The notes under the pieces: generated by a model
Seen by the model: the letters and a program-made list of their open reading frames with translations, nothing else
Told to the model about the DNA's origin: nothing
Database searches by the model: none
In this document: positions 1 to 5,661 of the stretch, piece after piece
Layout: each line of letters opens with the position of its first letter
Position numbering within the stretch: position 1 is the stretch's first letter
Origin: Minisyncoccota bacterium
GTDB taxonomy: Bacteria; Patescibacteriota; Minisyncoccia; UBA6257; 2-01-FULL-56-20
Reading direction: 5' to 3'
DNA length: 10,785 bases
NCBI GenBank assembly: GCA_031291905.1
Contig: JARLIC010000045.1
Span: forward strand, 1-10,785
Position numbers and translations under genes: made by a program

Positions 1-12
1 GGAGGAGAGGTT

Positions 13-768
13 ATGAAGCGGAGTTTGGCGGTATTTTCCTTCGTTGTGGGGCTGGCTCTTATTGCGGCTCCGTGTGTATTTTCCCAGCAGTTGAACATCT
101 TCGCGGTTGGTGGCGGCACCGAACAGCGCATGGAGGTCCGGAATGGTTCCGGATTCTACTGCGAGATCGTCGCGGCGAACAGCATGATCGCCACGCTGGC
201 TCCCGGAGAGCGCATCATCGACGAACGCAAGTTCGCCGGCGCGCGGCAGGAAATGCCGGTGTGGGCCGTGTGCTATCACGACAAACAGCTCTCGCGGTAT
301 GTTGGCTTCACCGGAGCGATCTTCCATTTGTTGTACATGCAGCCATCGAGCAATCAGTGGACGGTCCGCAACGACATGTTGCGCGGACCGGACGGCGCCA
401 TGATCGACGCAAGTAATGCGCCGTCAGCGATTCCCGTGGCGGTACCGCACAAAGTGAAGATCCCGGGGAAGAACCTCACTAACGAGACATTCCTCAACAT
501 CTTCAACAACTCGAAGTATGCGGTGTTGATCGAGGTCGAAGGACGCTCCGAGGGGATCCTTCCTCCGGGGAAGTTGTATTTAAGCTTGATGACGGGTGGA
601 TACTATCCGAAACCGTTCCACATCACCGTCACCGCAGTGGATTCGTCCACCGCGTTGCCCGCAAAGAATATGGGTGCGTGGACGACCCAAGTGGTCCCGC
701 AGTCATCATCGTCCTCGATGAACGTCGACTCCCGGATGTTCTGGGTGGAGACGAAAGACTTCAAATAA
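13..768 (+). CDS. Secreted protein of unknown family with an internal duplication
   Basis: I do not recognise the family of this 251-residue protein. It begins with a clear Sec signal peptide: basic MKR, a hydrophobic core at about residues 4-20, and a likely signal peptidase I site near CVFS|QQ (24/25). The sequence around Cys21 (AAPC) is not a good lipobox because Pro precedes the Cys, so a soluble exported protein is more likely than a lipoprotein. Two parts of the mature protein share a pattern with identical spacing: N44-x-S46-x-F48 ... L62-x-P64-G65 and N165-x-S167-x-Y169 ... L183-x-P185-G186, both followed by alternating hydrophobic residues typical of beta strands. This suggests two related beta-sandwich-like domains (inference). 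The ATG at 13 follows a purine-rich Shine-Dalgarno (GGAGG and GAGAGG within 1-10). The promoter lies outside the window. The gene is monocistronic here, ending 17 bases before a terminator stem. Confidence 0.8.
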   Translation: MKRSLAVFSFVVGLALIAAPCVFSQQLNIFAVGGGTEQRMEVRNGSGFYCEIVAANSMIATLAPGERIIDERKFAGARQEMPVWAVCYHDKQLSRYVGFTGAIFHLLYMQPSSNQWTVRNDMLRGPDGAMIDASNAPSAIPVAVPHKVKIPGKNLTNETFLNIFNNSKYAVLIEVEGRSEGILPPGKLYLSLMTGGYYPKPFHITVTAVDSSTALPAKNMGAWTTQVVPQSSSSSMNVDSRMFWVETKDFK

Positions 769-785
769 CTCATATCCGCAGTATC

Positions 786-828
786 GGCCCGGCAGGAAAT
801 CAATTCCTCCCGGGCCCTTCTTTTTTTT
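786..828 (+). terminator. Rho-independent terminator after the secreted-protein gene
   Basis: The arms 786-798 and 804-816 form a 13-bp stem with a single C-C mismatch and a 5-nt loop (799-803). A T-rich tract at 818-828, interrupted by one C, follows. It ends the transcript of the upstream gene and insulates yebC, whose -10 box starts only 16 bases further on. Confidence 0.9.
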
Positions 829-843
829 GCCGGCGCGCGGCGA

Positions 844-849
844 TATAAT
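844..849 (+). promoter_or_regulatory. -10 box of yebC-ruvC, probable leaderless start
   Basis: A perfect TATAAT ends 6 bases before the yebC ATG. With a normal -10 to +1 distance, transcription would start at or next to the A of the start codon. There is no Shine-Dalgarno between the box and the ATG. A -35 at normal spacing would fall in the preceding T-tract (TTTTTT) and is weak. Confidence 0.65.
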
Positions 850-855
850 GGCGGT

Positions 856-1395
856 ATGTCAGGACACTCCCACTGGGCGGGCATCAAACACAAAAAGGAG
901 ATCACCGACCACAAGCGCGGTAAGATCTTTTCGAAACTGCTCGCGTTGATTGCGGCCGCGGCAAAGACGGAGCCGAATCCCGCTTTCAATCCGCGCTTGC
1001 GCACGGCGGTCGCCACCGCGCACGAGGCAGGTGTTCCCCAGGAGAACATTGCACGCGCGATCAAGCGCGCGTCCGAGGCGGCAGAGGGCCTGGAAGAGTT
1101 GATGTTCGAGGCCTATGGCCCCGCGGGCGCGGCAATTATCATCGAGTCGATCAGTAACAACCGGAATCGCGCCGTGCAGGAGGTGAAGACTGTTTTGCGC
1201 GACTATAACGGCAAATGGGCCGAGACCGGCAGCGTGTTGTGGGCATTCGAGAAGAAGGATGGCGAATGGGAGGCGAAGTTTCCGCAGGAGATCGCCGACG
1301 ACGCGGAGCGCGCAAAACTGGTCGAGCTCCTTGAAGCGCTCGAGGACAACGACGACGTCCAAAACGTGTTCACCAACATCATCTTCCCTTCATGA
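856..1395 (+). CDS. yebC: YebC/PmpR (TACO1) family protein, short form lacking the inserted domain
   Basis: This YebC/TACO1 protein belongs to a family long annotated as transcriptional regulators and more recently linked to relieving ribosome stalling. Family hallmarks are clear: the start MSGHSHWAGIKHKK (family form GHSKWxxIKHxK), KRGKIFSKL at 20-28, NPRLR at 45-49, PQENIARAIKRA at 61-72, the EAYGPAGAAIIIE segment at 85-97 and NNRNR at 101-105. The C-terminal signature LLEALEDNDDVQNVFTN (158-174) is also present. The protein has only 179 residues against about 240-250 in most bacteria. The missing part is internal: after the SVLWAFEKKDG strand (about 126-136) it goes almost directly to the C-terminal helix, so the third domain (roughly 60-70 residues, recalled from E. 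coli YebC) is absent. The reading frame is intact, so this is a deletion at domain scale and not a frameshift. The start is fixed by the conserved N-terminus. Its stop overlaps ruvC (ATGA). Confidence 0.93.
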   Translation: MSGHSHWAGIKHKKEITDHKRGKIFSKLLALIAAAAKTEPNPAFNPRLRTAVATAHEAGVPQENIARAIKRASEAAEGLEELMFEAYGPAGAAIIIESISNNRNRAVQEVKTVLRDYNGKWAETGSVLWAFEKKDGEWEAKFPQEIADDAERAKLVELLEALEDNDDVQNVFTNIIFPS

Positions 1396-1871
1396 TCGCG
1401 CTTGGCATCGACCCGGGAACACGGAGGATCGGCTATGGCGTGGTCGATTCGAAGAACGGCGGCGTTACATTCATAAGCGCCGGCATCTTCAAGATCGACG
1501 CCACGGAGGATATTGCCGCGCTCGAAGAGACCAAGCGCGAGATCGACCGTCTCATTGCGGAATACCGGCCCGATGTGGTCGCCATCGAGAAGTTGTTCTT
1601 CGCAAAGAACCAGAAGACGGCCATCGCGGTCGCCCAGTCGCGCGGCGTGATCCTGCTTGCCACCAAAGAATGCGGCATACGCATAAGGGAATATACACCG
1701 AACGAAGTGAAGCTTGGCGTCGCCGGGTACGGCTTTGCCGATAAGAAAGCGGTGCTTAAGATGGTGCGCCTCATCCTCAACAAGAACGACTTGAAGGTGA
1801 TCGATGACGCGAGCGATGCGCTCGCGCTCGCCATCTTCTGCGCGGGCGAGAAGGTTTATCCACAGGGATAA
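1392..1871 (+). CDS. ruvC: Crossover junction endodeoxyribonuclease RuvC
   Basis: RuvC is the dimeric, Mg2+-dependent resolvase that cuts Holliday junctions symmetrically during recombination and fork repair, normally guided by RuvAB. At 159 residues it is close to the usual length (about 165-175). The RNase H-like core and four acidic catalytic residues are visible: D7 in the GIDPGT motif (5-10), E66 in DVVAIEKLFF, and D139 and D142 in the DDASDALALA motif, matching D7, E66, D138 and D141 of the E. coli enzyme. The start codon overlaps the yebC stop in ATGA, implying translational coupling, and yebC-ruvC is a common bacterial pairing. ruvA and ruvB, which often follow, are absent from this window. 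The last codons (VYPQG-stop) coincide with a perfect DnaA-box 9-mer and an inverted repeat. Confidence 0.96.
   Translation: MIALGIDPGTRRIGYGVVDSKNGGVTFISAGIFKIDATEDIAALEETKREIDRLIAEYRPDVVAIEKLFFAKNQKTAIAVAQSRGVILLATKECGIRIREYTPNEVKLGVAGYGFADKKAVLKMVRLILNKNDLKVIDDASDALALAIFCAGEKVYPQG
1856..1871 (+). promoter_or_regulatory. DnaA-box consensus inside an inverted repeat at the ruvC 3' end
   Basis: TTATCCACA at 1856-1864 is a perfect consensus DnaA box. It overlaps a perfect 6-bp inverted repeat, TTATCC-ACAG-GGATAA (1856-1871), whose right arm contains the ruvC stop codon. No T-tract follows, so it does not resemble a terminator. It lies 14 bases upstream of the -35 box of the next promoter, a plausible place for an upstream regulatory site. 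It could also be coincidence within codons. No binding is shown by sequence alone. Confidence 0.4.
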
Positions 1872-1878
1872 GAACCCA

Positions 1879-1906
1879 TTGACAGCGCGGAATGATACAA
1901 TATACT
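1879..1906 (+). promoter_or_regulatory. Strong sigma70-like promoter upstream of the small acidic ORF
   Basis: TTGACA (1879-1884), a 16-bp spacer and TATACT (1901-1906) make the best -35/-10 pair in the window. Transcription would start near 1913, giving a leader of about 57 bases before the ATG at 1970. That leader contains a small hairpin with a C(UACG)G tetraloop (1945-1956). It also holds a weak A+T-only inverted repeat (1959-1963 / 1967-1971) that overlaps the start codon. Confidence 0.6.
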
Positions 1907-1969
1907 GGTTGAAAATAAGTTCTTAATAAACATAAAGGTCGTGGGCCCTACGGGGCGAATATTGAAAAT

Positions 1970-2167
1970 ATGGTAACCGATTTACTTTCATTGCAACTCG
2001 CGTTCCGCGCGTTGAGCGACGATCCGGAGGGTGATGAGGAGGATCCGAACGCCGGACACGGCGACGAGACCCTCGAGGACGATGATGCCGACGGCGTCGA
2101 GGACGATGAGGACCTTGCGGCGGCCGGCTTCGGAGTTGAGGAAGCGGGCGACGAAGGGAATGAATAG
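1970..2167 (+). CDS. Small, very acidic hypothetical protein
   Basis: This 65-residue ORF has no family I recognise. Residues 1-15 (MVTDLLSLQLAFRAL) look like a short amphipathic helix. The rest is dominated by Asp and Glu, for example 17-25, 34-47 and 56-65, with no basic residue after Arg14 except His30. It should be strongly negatively charged and perhaps disordered outside the N-terminus. Support for it being real comes from context: a strong promoter upstream, a terminator starting 15 bases after the stop, and placement as the only ORF of that transcription unit. Against it, no Shine-Dalgarno precedes the ATG and the start codon lies in a weak stem, so the unit might instead produce a non-coding RNA. 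A DNA-mimic or histone-like acidic chaperone role is conceivable, but nothing in the sequence proves it. Confidence 0.5.
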   Translation: MVTDLLSLQLAFRALSDDPEGDEEDPNAGHGDETLEDDDADGVEDDEDLAAAGFGVEEAGDEGNE

Positions 2168-2182
2168 CGGTTTATGTTTACG

Positions 2183-2220
2183 AAAAACACCTCTTATTAT
2201 CAAGGAGGTGTTTTTATTAT
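2183..2220 (+). terminator. Terminator between the small acidic ORF and the PBP gene
   Basis: The arms 2183-2193 and 2205-2215 pair perfectly over 11 bp (AAAAACACCTC with GAGGTGTTTTT). One G-U and one T-A pair can be added at the loop side. The T-run of the right arm (2211-2215) is followed by ATTAT. The A-tract on the left makes it potentially bidirectional. Its right arm carries a GGAGG that is not the PBP ribosome binding site. Confidence 0.8.
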
Positions 2221-2247
2221 GTTTGGGCCAAATAGGGAAAAGGAGGT
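2215..2247 (+). promoter_or_regulatory. Putative -10 box and Shine-Dalgarno of the PBP gene
   Basis: A clear ribosome binding site, AGGAGGT (2241-2247), precedes ATG codons at 2251 and 2260. The spacing to 2251 is tight and to 2260 is long, so either start could be used. A possible -10 TATTAT (2215-2220) overlaps the end of the preceding terminator and would give a leader of about 24 bases. No convincing -35 is visible. This contrasts with yebC, dnaA and rpmH, which have no Shine-Dalgarno. Confidence 0.5.
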
Positions 2248-2250
2248 AAA

Positions 2251-4377
2251 ATGATACCCATGAACCAACGAGATGGAAAAGGTGTTAATAAAAAATGGTG
2301 GGTCAGGGTTTTGAAGATCGCCGGCGTCGCCGTCCTTGCGGTCATTGTTTTTCTTTTGGTCGCGATCCTTTATTTCAGCACCACCATACCGTCCATCCAG
2401 GAGATCTCGAGCCAGCAGATAAGCCAATCCACGAAGATCTATGACCGCACGGGGAACGTTCTTCTGTACGAGATCGGTGACGGTCAGAAGCGCACCGTCG
2501 TCCCGTTCGACCAGATCCCCCAATCCGTAAAGGATGCGACGATCGCCATCGAGGACCAGAATTTCTATAACGAGCCGGCATTCGATATCAAGGGGATCTT
2601 CCGGGCCATCTATGTCGACGTTACCACGGGGTCGCTCGCTCAGGGAGGATCCACTATCACCCAACAACTTGCCCGCACGGCATTCCTTACCACCAACCAG
2701 ACCTTCACGAGAAAATTGAAGGAGCTCGTGCTCGCGATAAAGCTCAACGAGTATTATTCGAAAGACGACATTTTGGGCCTTTATCTCAATGAAGCGCCCT
2801 ACGGACCCACGCTCTCTGGTGTGGAAGAGGCAAGTGAGGATTATTTCGGCGTCCCGGTACAGGACCTTAACCTTGCCCAGAGCGCGGTCCTTGCGGCGCT
2901 CCCCCAAGCGCCCTCGTATTATTCCCCGTGGGGAAGCCATGTCGATGAATTGCTGCAGCGCCAACGGTTGGTGCTTCAGCAGATGTATAGCACCGGGAAG
3001 ATCACCAAGGCGCAACTCAACACGGCGCTGAACTATAAAATAACATTCCTTCCGAGGACCGCCAGCGGCACCGGCATGAGGGCGCCTCATTTCGTGATGG
3101 CCGTCGAGGATTACCTCACACAAAAATACGGGGAGGATATGGTGGATCGCGGCGGACTGAAAGTGATCACCACGCTTGATTGGAACCTCCAGCAGGCCGC
3201 GGAGACCGCGATCACGAACGGCGTCGCAAGGAATATCGAGCTTTATAAATCAAGCAATGCGTCCCTTGTTGCACAGGACCCGCAGACCGGACAGGTGCTC
3301 GCGCTCGTGGGGTCCGCAAATTATTTCGACAGGTCGAATGACGGCAACTTTGATGTGGCGACCCAGGGGCTCCGCCAGCCGGGCTCATCGCTCAAACCGT
3401 TCGTGTATCTGGCCGGCTTCCAGATCGGCTACACGCCGGACACGGTGCTGTTCGACGTCCCCACGGAATTCAGCACCGACTCCTCGTGTCCCGCGGTGCC
3501 CAACTTCTCGAGCACCAACAAGGCATGTTTCCATCCACAGGATTTTGAAGGAACCTTTTCCGGGCCCATGTCCATCCGCGACGCGCTCGCACAATCCGTC
3601 AACGTGCCGGCGGTGCAGATGCTCTATCTGGCCGGGGAAAAGAACTCTCTTCAGGAGATGACCTTGTTCGGGATCACCACACTCGGCAATCCGGCGGATT
3701 ACGGCCTTTCGCTCGTGCTTGGCGGCGGCGCGGTCCATCTTATCGACCTCACGGAGGCATACTCGGTGCTCGCCGCCGACGGCGTGAAGCACGCGCAGAC
3801 CATGGTGATGCAGGTGCAGGATGCGAGCGGCAATATGCTTGAGTCATACCGAGACCAGGCTTCGCAGGTGACGGATGTGCAGTCGGTGCGATTGATAAAC
3901 GACGTCCTCTCCGACTCCCAGGCGCGCGCACCGCTCTTCCAATCGAGCCAGAACGAGACCGTGTTCCCGGGATATGATGTGGCACTCAAGACCGGAACCT
4001 CCAACGACTACCGCGACGCATGGGCGATGGGATATACGCCGTCGCTTGTGGTGGGGGTGTGGGCGGGGAACAACAACAATACGCCTATGCAAAAAAATGG
4101 TTCGAGTATTTTGGCCGCAGTGCCGACATGGAGCGCGTTCATGACCCAGGCGCTGCCATTGGTCCCGAACGAGACATTCACCAAGCCCGACCCGGTCACT
4201 CCGGCAAATGCGGCACTTGGGGGAAACTATTTGGACGCGAGCGGGCAACCGCACACGATCCTCTATTACATCGACAAGACCGATCCCACCGGCGCGGCAC
4301 CGGCAAATCCCGCAAACGATCCGCAATACCACAACTGGGAGATTGCGGTGGAGAATTGGTGGGCGGCGAATAAATAG
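2251..4377 (+). CDS. Class A penicillin-binding protein (PBP1A family), glycosyltransferase/transpeptidase
   Basis: This bifunctional enzyme polymerises lipid II into glycan strands and cross-links the stem peptides at the outer face of the membrane. The 708 residues hold a cytoplasmic basic N-terminus, one transmembrane anchor (about 18-43), a GT51 domain (about 75-250) and a transpeptidase domain (about 335-640). GT51 motifs seen are E101-D102-xx-F105, GGSTITQQ (132-139), R154-K155-xx-E158 and KDDILGLYLN (171-180). Transpeptidase motifs are S379-x-x-K382 (nucleophile Ser379), S449-V-N451 and K580-T-G582, all intact. In GT51 motif 1 the usual FxxHxG reads FYNEPAF, so His becomes Glu and Gly becomes Ala, although the catalytic Glu is kept. 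Cys413 and Cys426 sit close together in the extracellular domain and could form a disulfide. The gene converges on dnaN across a bidirectional terminator. The start is ATG 2251, or ATG 2260 three codons on. Confidence 0.95.
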   Translation: MIPMNQRDGKGVNKKWWVRVLKIAGVAVLAVIVFLLVAILYFSTTIPSIQEISSQQISQSTKIYDRTGNVLLYEIGDGQKRTVVPFDQIPQSVKDATIAIEDQNFYNEPAFDIKGIFRAIYVDVTTGSLAQGGSTITQQLARTAFLTTNQTFTRKLKELVLAIKLNEYYSKDDILGLYLNEAPYGPTLSGVEEASEDYFGVPVQDLNLAQSAVLAALPQAPSYYSPWGSHVDELLQRQRLVLQQMYSTGKITKAQLNTALNYKITFLPRTASGTGMRAPHFVMAVEDYLTQKYGEDMVDRGGLKVITTLDWNLQQAAETAITNGVARNIELYKSSNASLVAQDPQTGQVLALVGSANYFDRSNDGNFDVATQGLRQPGSSLKPFVYLAGFQIGYTPDTVLFDVPTEFSTDSSCPAVPNFSSTNKACFHPQDFEGTFSGPMSIRDALAQSVNVPAVQMLYLAGEKNSLQEMTLFGITTLGNPADYGLSLVLGGGAVHLIDLTEAYSVLAADGVKHAQTMVMQVQDASGNMLESYRDQASQVTDVQSVRLINDVLSDSQARAPLFQSSQNETVFPGYDVALKTGTSNDYRDAWAMGYTPSLVVGVWAGNNNNTPMQKNGSSILAAVPTWSAFMTQALPLVPNETFTKPDPVTPANAALGGNYLDASGQPHTILYYIDKTDPTGAAPANPANDPQYHNWEIAVENWWAANK

Positions 4378-4379
4378 TA

Positions 4380-4411
4380 TTAAAAAAAGACCTTGAAGGG
4401 TCTTTTTTTAA
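4380..4411. terminator. Bidirectional terminator between the convergent PBP and dnaN genes
   Basis: The repeat TAAAAAAAGACC ... GGGTCTTTTTTTA pairs from 4380-4392 to 4399-4411, with a possible extra U-G pair (4393/4398) closing a 4-nt loop. A-runs on one side and T-runs on the other let it work in both directions. It starts 2 bases after the PBP stop and ends 4 bases before the dnaN stop. Confidence 0.88.
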
Positions 4412-4415
4412 TGAG

Positions 4416-5528
4416 CTATGCCTTCAATATCGGCTTTAAAATATAGAAGTAGGAGCTATCACTGGTGGAGCGGATGAGCGCGGGTCCTGCGTCCTCCTGG
4501 AGGCCAAGAAACACATCCTCCGTCTTGATCCCCTTCATTGCGTCGGCAAGGTACCGCCAATTAAAGAATACTTCGCCAATATCCCCTTTTATTTTTGCGG
4601 GGAGCATGTTGTTGTTCTCGCCAAGCGCCTGGTCCGCGGATGTTATCTCCACTGCTTTTTTGTTGTTGTGGATATTCATCTTCACTTCGCTGTTCTTCTG
4701 CCCGAAGATCCCCGCGAGCCGTATTGCCGCAGTGAACTCTTCGCGATTCACCGCCACCTCGGCGCCGAACTCGTGGGGGATGATCCCGGAATAGTCGGGG
4801 AACGATCCCTCGATAAGGCGCGAGATGAGTTCCGTACCGTCGGTTTTTATCAATATTTGGTTCTCGTCCCAGATGAGGCGCACTTCTTCTTCGTCTTTTA
4901 TTATCCGGGCGATCTCAAGGGTGGTCCGCAGGGGGACGAGCATCTTGAACACTTCTTTGTTTTTTGAAGTGAAAAGGTTTGCGGGGATTGTTTTTTCCGT
5001 AAGACGAAAACCGTCGGTTGCCGCCAATACGAGGCTATCAAAAGAGAAATCAAAAGATACACTATTAAGTTCCGGCCGGAGGTCGGAGAATTGTGCCGCG
5101 ACCACCACTTGTTGAATGGCTTCTTTGAGGATAGCCCCTTTTATCTCGATGAATCTTTCTTTTTCCTCGACCGCCGGCGTAATGGGGAAATCCTCCGAGG
5201 GGAGGCCATTCAATACCGCTCGGTAATTGTCCGTAGTGATCTCAAGGTTGTTCTCTTTTGATTCGAAATTCAATCGATCGCTCTGGATATTGGCGATAAG
5301 GCTGGAAAAAAGCGCGAGTGGTGGCGCGATCTTTCCATCCTCGATTATTTTACCCGTGACTTTGTGGCTTATCGCAATCTCAAGATTGGTGGCGGTAAAA
5401 AGTACCACACCGTCTTTTGCTTCGATAAGGATATTCTTCAGGATCGGAAGATTGGGATTCTCTCCTACCGCTTTCTCGATGAGGGATATCGCTTCTTTGA
5501 TGTTTGAGCGCAACGCAACAAATTTCAT
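4416..5528 (-). CDS. dnaN: DNA polymerase III beta subunit (sliding clamp)
   Basis: The beta clamp is a ring-shaped dimer that tethers the replicative polymerase to DNA and docks repair and initiation-control proteins. At 370 residues it has the normal length (E. coli 366) for three repeated clamp domains, about 1-122, 126-250 and 254-370. Recognisable landmarks are LPIL near 28-31, NGLPSEDFP at 107-115, RPELNSV at 151-157, ATDGFRLTEK at 169-178 and LIEGSFPDY at 238-246. The C-terminus FYILKPILKA replaces the usual MPMRL-type ending, so the hydrophobic protein-binding pocket may be slightly altered. It follows dnaA on the same strand after 133 bases, the usual dnaA-dnaN order, and also has its own likely -10 box. 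No Shine-Dalgarno precedes the ATG. recF and gyrB do not follow; the next gene is a convergent PBP. Confidence 0.97.
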   Translation of the reverse strand: MKFVALRSNIKEAISLIEKAVGENPNLPILKNILIEAKDGVVLFTATNLEIAISHKVTGKIIEDGKIAPPLALFSSLIANIQSDRLNFESKENNLEITTDNYRAVLNGLPSEDFPITPAVEEKERFIEIKGAILKEAIQQVVVAAQFSDLRPELNSVSFDFSFDSLVLAATDGFRLTEKTIPANLFTSKNKEVFKMLVPLRTTLEIARIIKDEEEVRLIWDENQILIKTDGTELISRLIEGSFPDYSGIIPHEFGAEVAVNREEFTAAIRLAGIFGQKNSEVKMNIHNNKKAVEITSADQALGENNNMLPAKIKGDIGEVFFNWRYLADAMKGIKTEDVFLGLQEDAGPALIRSTSDSSYFYILKPILKA

Positions 5529-5661
5529 ATCTTAATAATTAATTATATATAAATACTTTTTATGATTATTGCTATTACTGATGCCTTGTTCTGGGGAAAA
5601 CTTTTGGTCGGTATTGGTTTTGTTGGGCTGCCGAGTATTTGCCGCGTGAATAACTTGGGTA
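5529..5661 (-). other. Candidate replication origin / unwinding region between dnaA and dnaN
   Basis: Read on the minus strand from dnaA toward dnaN, the gap holds, in order: TTATTCACG (5653-5645), one mismatch from the DnaA-box consensus TTATNCACA; TTTTCCCCA (5600-5592), one mismatch from the box variant TTTTCCACA; then a 21-base tract of triplets TAA-TAG-CAA-TAA-TCA-TAA-AAA (5577-5557), five of seven matching the DnaA-trio form (T/A)A(G/A). It ends in an A+T-rich block (5529-5570, 39 of 42 bases A or T). This order resembles the bacterial origin unwinding system known from Bacillus subtilis, whose unwinding site also lies between dnaA and dnaN. The boxes are imperfect and few, so the call is tentative. 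Confidence 0.45.
5542..5547 (-). promoter_or_regulatory. -10 box upstream of dnaN
   Basis: On the minus strand a perfect TATAAT ends 13 bases before the dnaN ATG, predicting a leader of about 6-7 bases without a Shine-Dalgarno. It is embedded in an A+T-rich block that is also the candidate unwinding element, and chance TATAAT matches are more likely in such DNA. No convincing -35 is visible. Read-through from dnaA is an alternative because no terminator separates the two genes. Confidence 0.4.

Noticed and set aside
13..84. Lipoprotein signal at Cys21 of the secreted protein
   Set aside because: The residues before Cys21 are A-A-P, and Pro just before the Cys does not fit a lipobox. A signal peptidase I site after Ser24 fits better.
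1948..2190. Ser/Pro-rich frame on the minus strand opposite the small acidic ORF
   Set aside because: Runs of Ser are what the complement of GAC/GAG-rich coding gives. The promoter and terminator of this unit are oriented for the plus strand.
2200..3123. Long open frame of 307 codons on the minus strand opposite the PBP gene
   Set aside because: It is antisense to the conserved GT51 domain, matches no family I know, and has the charged composition typical of frames opposite G+C-rich coding DNA.
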